Below are positions 1-7,441 of a DNA stretch of 26,677 nucleotides, in pieces. Within the stretch, counting starts at the first letter, position 1. Each line of letters opens with the position of its first letter. This DNA is from Clostridium amylolyticum (GTDB lineage: Bacteria > Bacillota > Clostridia > Clostridiales > Clostridiaceae), in NCBI RefSeq assembly GCF_900142075.1, contig NZ_FQZO01000017.1:1-26677 (forward strand), written 5' to 3'. The notes beneath the pieces are model-generated. The model saw only the letters and a program-made list of their open reading frames with translations, did no database searches and was not told the origin of the DNA. Both the position numbers and the translations under genes were made by a program.

Positions 1-50
1 CTCTGTTCAATTTTCAAAGACCAGTGCGGCTTTTCCCTCACCGCTTAGTT

Positions 51-79
51 ATCTTACCACGGTGGGTTTTCCTTGTCAA
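51..79 (-). promoter_or_regulatory. rRNA operon promoter (leftward) with boxA-like leader
   Basis: On the minus strand there is a perfect -35 TTGACA (74-79), a 17-base spacer and a -10 TAAGAT (51-56). Downstream, at 1-22, the minus strand reads CTTTGAAAATTGAACAGAG, which closely resembles the conserved leader found just before 16S rRNA in clostridia and bacilli (the boxA antitermination region). I infer that an rRNA operon begins just beyond position 1 and runs leftward. No mature rRNA sequence lies inside the window. Confidence 0.8.
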
Positions 80-107
80 CACTTTTTTAAAAATTGTTTG
101 TTAGATT

Positions 108-136
108 TTCTTACTAACTAATTTTTAATGTATCAA
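108..136 (-). promoter_or_regulatory. Possible second, upstream rRNA promoter
   Basis: A second sigma-A-like pair lies upstream of the main rRNA promoter on the same strand: TTGATA (131-136), a 17-base spacer, and TAAGAA (108-113). Tandem promoters are common before rRNA operons. Both hexamers depart from consensus, so this is a candidate only. A hairpin with arms GTCGCT/AGCGAC at 152-172 lies just upstream and has no T-run. Confidence 0.45.
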
Positions 137-410
137 GTGTTTTCACTCGGTGTCGCTCTTGCCGCAAGCGACTCACTTATAGTAACACAGCTATAAAAAC
201 ATATATTTTTATATATCCCCTTTTAATAAGAATATTATACATTTATCTACTTATTCCATTCTTTTTCTTAAAAATATATATATTGATACACCAGGTAATG
301 TTTTTGTTGTTTTATATAAAATATTTGATTTTATATCTCCTAGAATGTAATTAAATACATTTAATTTGTTAATACTAGTAACAATTACTAAAGAAAGTGG
401 TGGTATAACA

Positions 411-929
411 ATGAATCTTTTCTTATTTTCCTTATTCAACTTTACAATATACTCTTTCCTAGGCTGGATAATCGAGAATGTTTATTGTTTATTTGTTACT
501 GGAGGCTTTCAACAAGATGGCTTTTTAAGAGGACCCATAAAACCTATGTACGGTATAAGCGTGTTGCTTTTAGTACTATATAATAAGTATTTTAAAGTTA
601 ATACCCTTACCCTATTACTTCTATGCTTTATAATACCAACTTTAATAGAATATCTAAGCGGCTATATGTTAAAGAAGTTCTTTAATAAAACCTATTGGGA
701 TTATTCCGCCTTAACATATAACTTTAAAGGATTAATAAGTCTTAGGTTCTCCCTATATTGGATGTTACTTAGTTTTACCACCCTATACCTCCTACAGCCA
801 GTTATAGATACCCTATATACTCGATTTTTCAACATATACATAACATTAATACCCTTTATAGTTGTCTTATTAACATTAGATCTTGTCTATACAGTAAAAT
901 TTCTGAGACTGGACAGTTTAGTGAGATGA
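411..929 (+). CDS. CmpB-type membrane protein (putative ABC-transporter permease family)
   Basis: This 172-residue, very hydrophobic protein has about five membrane spans. It resembles the CmpB/PF06541 'putative ABC-transporter type IV' family. The family signature is visible near the N terminus: a GWIIENVYC segment, a GGF/GFLRGPIKPMYG stretch, then a LIEYLSGY and WDYS region and a final RFSLYW segment. The function of this family is not established and no ATPase sits beside it. I chose the ATG at 411 because a GGTGG-type ribosome site lies seven bases upstream; a longer reading from a TTG at 366 lacks such a site. It is a lone gene between the rRNA promoter and a dispersed repeat that begins right after its stop codon. 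Confidence 0.75.
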   Translation: MNLFLFSLFNFTIYSFLGWIIENVYCLFVTGGFQQDGFLRGPIKPMYGISVLLLVLYNKYFKVNTLTLLLLCFIIPTLIEYLSGYMLKKFFNKTYWDYSALTYNFKGLISLRFSLYWMLLSFTTLYLLQPVIDTLYTRFFNIYITLIPFIVVLLTLDLVYTVKFLRLDSLVR

Positions 930-936
930 TTCAATT

Positions 937-1194
937 AATTTAGAATTGAGAATTTAAAATGTAGAATGAAGGATAGTTTTTCTAAAAAAGAATTAGAAAA
1001 ACTTTAAATTTATTAAAAAAAAGCTTCTAACATAGAAGCTTTATTAAATATATTTGAAAGAAACTCTGTTAGGAGTTTCCTCCACAACTCTAAATTTTAA
1101 GTTCTTAAATTCGTAATATATATTCCTAGTTTTTCTGATTCTTTTCATCAGAAAGACATCCTTAATTTTAAATTCTCAATTCTCAATTATAAAT
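937..1194 (-). repeat. Dispersed hairpin-rich repeat, copy 1 (MITE-like)
   Basis: A gene-free block of about 258 bp fills the gap between the cmpB-like gene and the abgT stop codon. Its ends are inverted repeats: 937-960 and 1160-1188 match almost perfectly as reverse complements (ATTTTAAATTCTCAATTCT core). Inside are four hairpins: AGTTTTTCT/AGAAAAACT (975-1003), AAAGCTTCTA/TAGAAGCTTT (1020-1042), GAAACTC/GAGTTTC (1060-1079) and TTTCTGAT/ATCAGAAA (1132-1154). Read on the minus strand, the first three occur in the same order in a second copy at 26441-26583. It carries no ORF and could be a non-autonomous mobile element or a structured RNA repeat. Confidence 0.75.
1020..1042. terminator. Hairpin terminator inside repeat, probably bidirectional
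   Basis: A perfect ten-base stem, AAAGCTTCTA/TAGAAGCTTT, with a three-base loop is flanked by A-rich DNA on the left (giving a T-run on the minus strand) and TTATTAAAT on the right. It sits between the convergent cmpB-like and abgT genes, where it could terminate both. It is part of the repeat element. Confidence 0.6.
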
Positions 1195-2736
1195 TTAAAG
1201 AAATATCTGCGCTCCAGGTCCAATAGGCCATCCTGCGAAGTACCAAATAATGAGGAGGATGCTCCATCCTATTAGGAATATTATGGAATACGGCACCATG
1301 GTGGATATAAGTGTTCCTATACCTGAATCTTCATCATATTTGGATGCAAAGGCTACTATTACTGCAAAGTAGTTCATTAACGGGGAGATTATATTAGTAG
1401 TGGAATCTCCGATTCTGTATGCTACTTGAGTAAATTCTGGAGCGAAGCCTGCTTGCATGAACATAGGCACAAATATTGGAGCCATGATAGCCCACTTTGC
1501 AGAAGCAGAGCCCATGAATAGATTTATAAATGCGGTTAATAAAACAAACATAAGTATTAATGTAATTCCTTTTAGTCCAGCTGCCTCTAAAGCATCTGCA
1601 CCCTTAACTGCAATAATAGTTCCAAGTTTTGTATAGCTAAAATAGGCTACAAATTGTGAAGCCACAAAAGCCAGAACTAAATAGGATCCCATGGTGGACA
1701 TAGCTTTAGACATTCCATTTACTATGTCCTTATCGCTTTTAATTGTTTCTGCTCCAATACCGTAGGCTACTCCAGGTACAAGGAAGAATAAGGCGATTAT
1801 AAGCACTATGGAATTCATAAAAGGAGAATGCCCTAGTATATCTCCGGTTTTAGGGTCTCTAAGTATAGCATTGGCTGGTGCTGTAAGAAGAACCATGCCT
1901 ATTATAAATAATATCATAGCTATCAAAGCATATTTTAAACCTCTTTTTTCATCTGAGGTGATGTCTTCTACTATTTCAGTGTGGCTTCCCTTATACTCTC
2001 CTAGTCTGGGTTCCACTATCTTTTCTGTAACAAAAGCACCTAAAGCTGTAATTACAAAAGTGGATACAATCATAAAGTACAAGTTTGATGTAGCAGTTAC
2101 GGAAACATCGCTTCTAAATAAATGAGCTGCCTCTGTACTTATACCTGCTAATAATGGATCTATAGTACCTATCATAAGATTAGCACTAAATCCTCCGGAC
2201 ACTCCTGCAAAGGCCGCAGCAAGACCGGCAATAGGATGTCTTCCTACGCTGGCAAAGATTATAGCACCTAATGGTACAAGTACTACATAACCTGCATCTG
2301 AAGCTATATTAGACATAACTCCTGCAAAAACTACCACTATAGTTATTAAAGTTTTTGGTGTGCTTAATACCAGTTTTCTTAAAGATGTAGATATAAGGCC
2401 TGTCTCCTCTGCTACCCCAACTCCTAGCATTGCCACTAGAACAGTGCCTAGAGGTGCAAAGCTGGTAAAGTTAGTAACCGCACTGGTAAATATGTATCTT
2501 ATACCTTCAGGATTTAATAAACTTACCGCTTTTACAGTAACCTCTCCCGCTTTAAAAGTCTTTGGATCAACCCCTTGATAAGTTACTGTGGTTCCTGTTA
2601 AAGCTGTTATGTGTGATACCACAGCTACTATGACGCAGAGTATGGCAAAAATTGTAACAGGATGTGGCATCCTATTTCCTACTTTCTCAACTCCATCTAG
2701 GAACTTCCAAAATAAGCTTTTTCTTTTTTTCTTCAA
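1195..2736 (-). CDS. abgT: AbgT-family transporter (p-aminobenzoyl-glutamate type)
   Basis: This 513-residue integral membrane protein matches the AbgT family (PF03806) along its length. It has an N-terminal basic segment (MKKKRKS), a DGVEKVGNRMPHPVTIF opening, then many membrane helices. Segments typical of the family include SNIASDAGYVVLVPLGA, GFSANLMIG and, near the C terminus, a GSASAKWAIMAPIFVPM segment followed by GDSTTNIISPLMNYF. Members import p-aminobenzoyl-glutamate, a folate breakdown product, or export sulfonamides, by proton-coupled transport; the substrate here cannot be read from sequence. The start is a TTG six bases after GGAGGG; the ATG inside that spacer is out of frame. 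The gene is monocistronic, with its own promoter and a structured leader upstream. Confidence 0.9.
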   Translation of the reverse strand: MKKKRKSLFWKFLDGVEKVGNRMPHPVTIFAILCVIVAVVSHITALTGTTVTYQGVDPKTFKAGEVTVKAVSLLNPEGIRYIFTSAVTNFTSFAPLGTVLVAMLGVGVAEETGLISTSLRKLVLSTPKTLITIVVVFAGVMSNIASDAGYVVLVPLGAIIFASVGRHPIAGLAAAFAGVSGGFSANLMIGTIDPLLAGISTEAAHLFRSDVSVTATSNLYFMIVSTFVITALGAFVTEKIVEPRLGEYKGSHTEIVEDITSDEKRGLKYALIAMILFIIGMVLLTAPANAILRDPKTGDILGHSPFMNSIVLIIALFFLVPGVAYGIGAETIKSDKDIVNGMSKAMSTMGSYLVLAFVASQFVAYFSYTKLGTIIAVKGADALEAAGLKGITLILMFVLLTAFINLFMGSASAKWAIMAPIFVPMFMQAGFAPEFTQVAYRIGDSTTNIISPLMNYFAVIVAFASKYDEDSGIGTLISTMVPYSIIFLIGWSILLIIWYFAGWPIGPGAQIFL

Positions 2737-2775
2737 TACATTCCCTCCCTAATTTCTTTAGTTAGTTTTAAGGTG

Positions 2776-2846
2776 CTAGATTTCTCTAGTTAAACATAAA
2801 GGCCTAAAATCCAACCATTTCGCCGAATTTTAAGTCTCTTTATGTT
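2776..2846 (-). promoter_or_regulatory. Structured 5' leader of abgT (candidate cis-regulatory RNA)
   Basis: On the minus strand the abgT leader can fold into a long two-part stem. AACATAAAG/CTTTATGTT pairs 2838-2846 with 2793-2801, and CTTAAAATTC pairs with GGATTTTAGG (2825-2834 with 2803-2812, ten pairs including G-U). The apical loop is GGCGAAATGGTT. A second hairpin, CTAGA-GAAA-TCTAG (2776-2789), follows with a GNRA loop. Loop bases TGGTT could pair with AACTA in the linker, a possible pseudoknot. The first stem begins about where transcription should start. There is no T-run, so a terminator is unlikely. I do not recognise it as a known riboswitch class. Confidence 0.55.
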
Positions 2847-2851
2847 AGTTT

Positions 2852-2881
2852 ATTATATATGCCATAAAGCACCTATTTCAA
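2852..2881 (-). promoter_or_regulatory. Promoter of abgT
   Basis: The minus strand has TTGAAA (2876-2881), an 18-base spacer and a perfect TATAAT (2852-2857). The predicted start, about seven bases on, falls at the first base of the leader hairpin. This leaves a leader of roughly 105 bases before the TTG start. Confidence 0.65.
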
Positions 2882-2908
2882 GTAATAATTTTTATTTTAA
2901 GAAGTATC

Positions 2909-2936
2909 TTGAAAAAATCTACATAAAGGTTATACA
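2909..2936 (+). promoter_or_regulatory. Possible promoter of the cardiolipin synthase gene
   Basis: TTGAAA (2909-2914), a 16-base spacer and TATACA (2931-2936) form a plausible sigma-A promoter on the plus strand, divergent from the abgT promoter. It would give a leader of about 155 bases containing a small hairpin, GTGGAC/GTCCAC (2941-2965). Confidence 0.4.
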
Positions 2937-2997
2937 AAATGTGGACTTGTCCTTGGCATGTCCACCCAAAAAAATCTACATAAATGCTATGAAAAAT
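2911..2997 (+). repeat. Imperfect direct repeat in the cls upstream region
   Basis: Two 30-base segments, 2911-2940 and 2968-2997, share about 25 bases (AAAAAATCTACATAAA followed by a similar tail), spaced 57 bases apart. The first overlaps the possible cls promoter. The hairpin at 2941-2965 lies between them. Together with the abgT promoter and leader, these are the visible contents of the 2737-3097 gap, which otherwise shows no gene. The possible coding frame at 2842-3141 is low-complexity and lacks a ribosome site. Confidence 0.5.
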
Positions 2998-3097
2998 CTA
3001 ATTTTTAGGGTGTTTTTTATATTTTCATTTATTATTCTCAATAATTATAGAAATCATAGCACTTTTTGGATATTATATAAGATAAGGAGGTGTTTTT

Positions 3098-4540
3098 TTG
3101 AAAGTAGTTTTATATATTCTTTATGCGATTTTTATAATTAATGTTGTTCTAGCTATAACCATAGTTATTTTAGAAAAGAAACAACCGGAAAGAACCATAG
3201 CTTGGCTTATGGTATTGATACTACTTCCTCCTATAGGGCTTATACTATATATATTCCTTGGACGAAACTGGAAAATACACAAGTTAAATGATAGCACTGT
3301 AGATGGTATTCAGGATCTTATAAATCCTATAATTGAACAAATTCCAAAACGTGATAAACCCTATATTCCACTTATTGAACTTTTAGCAAACAATAGTGAC
3401 TCACCTGTTTTTATCAACAATGAAATAAAAATCTTTAGGGATGGTAATGAAAAATTTAGATTTTTAAAAGAAGAACTTCTTAAGGCTAAGCACCATATAC
3501 ATTTGGAGTACTATATAGTTAAAAATGATGGCATAGGCACAGAAATTAAAGATATTTTGATACAAAAAGCAAGAGAAGGTGTTAAAATACGCTTTATAAT
3601 GGATAGAGTTGGTTCTATAAAGGTTACAAGGAAATACCTTAAAGAAATGGAAGAAGCAGGCATTGATGTAGTACAATACTCATATTTTCTAGCACCTCTT
3701 TTAAGAGCTATAAACACTCAAATAAACTTTAGAAATCATAGAAAAATTGTGGTAATAGATGGTAAGGTAGGTTTTATAGGGGGAATAAATATTGGTGATG
3801 AGTATTTAGGAAAGAGTAAGATGGGTTATTGGAGAGATACTCATTTAATGGTTAAAGGAGACTTTGCACTAGGTCTTCAATCGGTTTTTTTAGATGATTT
3901 TTTAACCATACAGCAAGCTACCAATAATTTTGTTTTTTATGATCAAGAGTTCGATAAATATTTTCCTACCTCACCTGCTGCTAAAAAGAAAATACCTATG
4001 CAGGTGGTTAAAAGCGGACCAGACTCTCAGTTTCCTGCCATAATGCAGGGTATATTAAAAATGATATCCATAGCTACAGATCATATTTATATAACCACTC
4101 CTTATTTCGTGCCTTCAGAGGGTATTATGGATGCTCTTAGAATAGCAGCTTTGGGAGGGGTGGACGTAAGGATTATATTCCCTGAAAAAGCAGATCATTT
4201 TACAGTTAACTGCGCATCTAGAACCTATTTAGCAGAGCTTATGAGATGTGGTGCTAAAGTTTATTTTTATGATAAGAACTCCTTTGTTCATGCTAAAACC
4301 ATGACTATTGACGGAAAAATGTGCACCATAGGCACTGCTAATATGGATAGAAGAAGCTTTGAATTAAATTACGAAATAAATTCTGTTATATATGATGAAG
4401 AAGTATCCACGGAGCTTGAACTAATTTTCTTTGAAGACCTAAAGAAATGCAGAATATTTACCCTTCAGGAATATGAAAGCTCTTCAAAGTTTAGAAAGAT
4501 AATAGAAGGTGTCACAAGAATCTTCTCAGCTTTATTATAA
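3098..4540 (+). CDS. cls: Cardiolipin synthase (phospholipase D family)
   Basis: The 480-residue membrane enzyme condenses two phosphatidylglycerols into cardiolipin and glycerol. Two N-terminal membrane helices (about residues 3-25 and 36-55) are followed by the family's nuclease-like N-terminal segment (PERTIAWLMVLILLPPIG) and two phospholipase D HKD motifs. These are H214-x-K216-x4-D221 (NHRKIVVID) and H398-x-K400-x4-D405 (VHAKTMTID). Length and layout are typical of bacterial Cls. The start is a TTG, supported by a very strong AAGGAGGTG site five bases upstream; the next in-frame ATG would remove the first helix and part of the second. It is monocistronic and followed by a strong terminator. 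Confidence 0.93.
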   Translation: MKVVLYILYAIFIINVVLAITIVILEKKQPERTIAWLMVLILLPPIGLILYIFLGRNWKIHKLNDSTVDGIQDLINPIIEQIPKRDKPYIPLIELLANNSDSPVFINNEIKIFRDGNEKFRFLKEELLKAKHHIHLEYYIVKNDGIGTEIKDILIQKAREGVKIRFIMDRVGSIKVTRKYLKEMEEAGIDVVQYSYFLAPLLRAINTQINFRNHRKIVVIDGKVGFIGGINIGDEYLGKSKMGYWRDTHLMVKGDFALGLQSVFLDDFLTIQQATNNFVFYDQEFDKYFPTSPAAKKKIPMQVVKSGPDSQFPAIMQGILKMISIATDHIYITTPYFVPSEGIMDALRIAALGGVDVRIIFPEKADHFTVNCASRTYLAELMRCGAKVYFYDKNSFVHAKTMTIDGKMCTIGTANMDRRSFELNYEINSVIYDEEVSTELELIFFEDLKKCRIFTLQEYESSSKFRKIIEGVTRIFSALL

Positions 4541-4548
4541 ATCACCTC

Positions 4549-4609
4549 TTCAGCCTAGGAATCTAAAGGTAAGGCACTTAGACTCCTAGGTTGAATTTTT
4601 TACTTTTTT
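4549..4609 (+). terminator. Rho-independent terminator of cls
   Basis: The arms TTCAGCCTAGGA...TCTAA (from 4549) and TTAGA...TCCTAGGTTGAA (to about 4594) form a long stem with small internal mismatches. T-rich runs follow (TTTTTTACTTTTTT). It begins eight bases after the cls stop codon. Confidence 0.85.
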
Positions 4610-4693
4610 ATTTAGATAATTAAAAGATATGAGTATAGATACAACTTCATTTAATTTTTTGCTCATTGAATTCACTAAATTTTCCCCTTAAAT

Positions 4694-6715
4694 CTAAGCA
4701 TAAATATCAGAAAACTCTATATCTGCTTTTTCTATCATATTTTTTTCATAAGTATACCTTTCCATATTTACCATAATAGTTATGTCTTTATCCTCTTCTT
4801 CATGAAAGGTAAGTAAAAACTCTGTTCCTTCATTTACTTTACTCTTTATAGCTATATTTCCATTTTGAATTTCCACTAAAGATTTCACTATAGATAGTCC
4901 TATACCACTACCTTCATTATTTCTTGATAAACTGCTATCTACCTTCTCAAACCTTTCAAAAACTTTACTTATCATGTTTTCTGGTATACCTATACCATCG
5001 TCTTTTATACTTATGGTAACAAAATTTTCTTTAGGATTATATATTCTTATATTAATTACCCCACCCTGCTTTCCATATTTAACAGCGTTAGAAAGCAAAT
5101 TGAGCATTATCCTTTCCATAAGATCCTCATCACATTTTACATATACCTCTTCAGAGTCTGTATCAAATATAATATTAATATTTTTATACTGTGCGTAGCT
5201 TACTATAGATAAAGTTATATCCTCAATAATACTAACTATATTTTTCACCTTTAATTTAGGCTGAAAAAATCCTGACTCTATTTTGGTAATATCTATTAAA
5301 TTGTTAACTAGCTTTATAAGCCTTAAACAATTTTGTTTAATTATTTTATTATACTTTTTAATATTTTCTGTGCCCAGGGTATCTATATATCTGTTTTCTA
5401 GTTGTAATGCTGTATATATTACGTTAATAGGAGTTTTAAGCTCATGAGATACATTAGAGAAAAATTCATTATTAAGCTCTTCTTCCTTCTTTTTTTGTGC
5501 TATTATATTTCTCATCTCTTCTGCCTTTTTTCTATCTGTTATGTCCCTAACGGCAAATACATAGTAGCTCATTTCCTTATCATCCATATAAAGATAAGAA
5601 ATCTCCACATCACAACTTTTATGCATTAATTTAAGTTTATATTCTAAAGATTTATCTTTTAATTCTTCATCATTGTTCAATATTAATTTTAGGCTTTCAT
5701 GAAACTCTTGTTCCACGATGGAATATATGCTTTTATCTATTAAGTTATCTGTAGGGTTTAATCCAATTAATTCTAACATTTTACAGTTGCAGTATACTAT
5801 CTTTTCATCTTTAACTATGATTATTCCCTCTGGTAAAAAGTTCAAAACTTTTTTATATCTTTCATATTCTGCTTCTAGCTTTTCTTTAGCTTTTAGGATT
5901 TCTTCATTAGATTTTTCTAGTTCTTCCGCTTTATCTCTTAAATTTTTAAATACGGTAGAAAAAGGATCTGTAATAGTGCTTTTGAATAGTGCCTTATAAA
6001 GGAAGCAAAAAGATATAAAGTTTAATAGATGGGCAGTGGTATTTAAAGAATCGTATACACCTATATAAAGAGTAAATATATACTCTCCCGCAATCTTAAA
6101 GACCATGGAGTAAATTAAAAATACATAATTATACTTTATATGCTTTCCACCATCTTTATAATATAAATAAATGATATAAGCAAACAATATACATATTATA
6201 TATTCGCTATAAATTTTAAAAACTGTAAGGCCTTGTCCATCTATATAGCATTCTGGAAATATATCCGTATTAAGGATTATTTTTATAAAAAAAGAAACTA
6301 TAATGGTATCTATAGCTATAAGTCTCTTATAATTAACTTTTTTGTCTATAAAATAAAAAGATATTAATAGTGAAGCTACCTCAAAGTATCTTTGAAAAAT
6401 CCATAGTTGGGTAGAAATATTAGGATCTGAAGCTAACAAGTTAATACCTTTATAAGTAAGGATGTGAAAAATATTAATAACACCTACAAATCCATAACTT
6501 ATACCAATATAGGTGAAATAACTGCCTTCACTTATTTTTACAGTTCCTAAGGCTATAAGTGCCAAGGAAAAGCTTATAATTACAGCAAATATTTCTACAA
6601 TAGAATGAAACAGTAAAAAGTTTTTTTCACTTAAAAGTACAAAAAGTACTATAAGTATAATAGGTAGTGTGCTCTGTTCTACATAAGGATTTTTATAATG
6701 TTTTAATATTTTCAT
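4694..6715 (-). CDS. MASE3-PAS sensor histidine kinase (orphan)
   Basis: This 673-residue sensor kinase has an N-terminal block of about seven to eight membrane helices (to residue 245) with a NIFHILTYKGI segment, as in the MASE3 sensor domain. A coiled coil follows (about 258-290), then a PAS domain (about 290-400, with a DITDRKKAEE exit). HisKA has phospho-acceptor H424 (SHELKTPIN). HATPase_c shows the N box NLLSNAVKYG, G1 DDGIGIP and G2 GSGIGLSIVK. A short tail ends in EFSDIYA. I chose the ATG at 6715 with AAGGAGTG upstream over a TTG at 6739. No response regulator adjoins it. Orphan kinases of this type in clostridia can feed Spo0A; that role is inference here. Confidence 0.9.
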   Translation of the reverse strand: MKILKHYKNPYVEQSTLPIILIVLFVLLSEKNFLLFHSIVEIFAVIISFSLALIALGTVKISEGSYFTYIGISYGFVGVINIFHILTYKGINLLASDPNISTQLWIFQRYFEVASLLISFYFIDKKVNYKRLIAIDTIIVSFFIKIILNTDIFPECYIDGQGLTVFKIYSEYIICILFAYIIYLYYKDGGKHIKYNYVFLIYSMVFKIAGEYIFTLYIGVYDSLNTTAHLLNFISFCFLYKALFKSTITDPFSTVFKNLRDKAEELEKSNEEILKAKEKLEAEYERYKKVLNFLPEGIIIVKDEKIVYCNCKMLELIGLNPTDNLIDKSIYSIVEQEFHESLKLILNNDEELKDKSLEYKLKLMHKSCDVEISYLYMDDKEMSYYVFAVRDITDRKKAEEMRNIIAQKKKEEELNNEFFSNVSHELKTPINVIYTALQLENRYIDTLGTENIKKYNKIIKQNCLRLIKLVNNLIDITKIESGFFQPKLKVKNIVSIIEDITLSIVSYAQYKNINIIFDTDSEEVYVKCDEDLMERIMLNLLSNAVKYGKQGGVINIRIYNPKENFVTISIKDDGIGIPENMISKVFERFEKVDSSLSRNNEGSGIGLSIVKSLVEIQNGNIAIKSKVNEGTEFLLTFHEEEDKDITIMVNMERYTYEKNMIEKADIEFSDIYA

Positions 6716-6926
6716 AAAACCACTCCTTAAATAAAGCAATCTATATTCTAATATTTACATTTTACATCAGAATTTTCTACATTTTTTTATCGCAAATTAA
6801 GACATTAAAATTGTTATTACATTAAAGTTCTACATTTTAACTTCATGTAATAGTTAACTACTATTTTAAAGTACCTTTTTAATCTTGATGAAGTCTAAAG
6901 GCTGCCTTAAAAATTACGTTAAAAAT

Positions 6927-6970
6927 AAAACCTGACCCCTATAGAAGAATCTCAATAGGAATCAGGTTTT
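6927..6970 (-). terminator. Terminator downstream of the VanZ-like gene
   Basis: The arms AAAACCTGA/TCAGGTTTT, with an inner CCTAT/ATAGG pairing, form a strong stem (6927-6970). On the minus strand it is followed by TTTTATTTTTAA, and it lies ten bases beyond the vanZ-like stop. The rest of the gap up to the kinase start (6740-6926) is AT-rich with no recognisable gene. Confidence 0.8.
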
Positions 6971-6979
6971 AGTTAATAT

Positions 6980-7441
6980 CTAAAATACTCTTATTCTCTT
7001 TGAAAAATGCCCTATCCTTGTGGTATAAAAATAGGTTATTATCATTGCAAAAGCACCTCCACAGGTATCGATTAGAACATCTGTAAACCTTCCGGCTCTT
7101 CCAGGGACAAAGAGCTGATGGAACTCATCAGTACAAGCATATAAAAACACAAATATTAAAGAAAGTACTAGCCCTGGGGTAAGTTTGAAGTAATATTTAA
7201 GCCAGTTGAATATTAGTATAAATAATATAGCATACTCTGTAAAATGTGCTGATTTTCTTACTATATGATTTAAAACATCCGCAAACCCACCATTTATATC
7301 CAGGCCAAGCATAGATATAAAGTTTACTACAAATCTGCTTTTTTCATCCGATATTTCTGAAGGCATATTTGAAAATATAAATATTATCATCATCCAAAAA
7401 ATTATCAAAATTAAAGCTGTTATCTTTTTTCTTTTATACAT
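6980..7441 (-). CDS. VanZ-like membrane protein
   Basis: This 153-residue protein has about four membrane helices and the VanZ-family (PF04892) pattern: FIFSNMPSEISDEKS after the first helix, VRKSAHFTEYAILF in the middle, and ACTDEFHQLFVPGRAGRFTDVLIDTCGGAF near the end. VanZ of Tn1546 gives low-level teicoplanin resistance, but most chromosomal relatives have no known job and nothing here links it to glycopeptides. The ATG has an AAGGGGG site six bases upstream. It is followed by its own terminator, so it is probably a single-gene unit. Confidence 0.85.
   Translation of the reverse strand: MYKRKKITALILIIFWMMIIFIFSNMPSEISDEKSRFVVNFISMLGLDINGGFADVLNHIVRKSAHFTEYAILFILIFNWLKYYFKLTPGLVLSLIFVFLYACTDEFHQLFVPGRAGRFTDVLIDTCGGAFAMIITYFYTTRIGHFSKRIRVF

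Noticed and set aside
251..439. Minus-strand frame overlapping the start of the cmpB-like gene
   Set aside because: Short, AT-driven composition, no ribosome site, antisense to a recognisable gene.
1808..2125. Open frame opposite the abgT gene
   Set aside because: It lies wholly antisense to a clear AbgT coding region, has no ribosome site and no family resemblance.
2776..2846. abgT leader as a tetrahydrofolate riboswitch
   Set aside because: The conserved THF riboswitch sequence elements as I know them are not visible, so I list it only as an unassigned structured leader.
2911..2997. CRISPR-like repeat
   Set aside because: Only two imperfect units, no array; no cas genes in the window.
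2842..3141. Open frame of about 99 codons before cls
   Set aside because: Low-complexity, no good ribosome site, overlaps the abgT leader, promoters and the true cls start.
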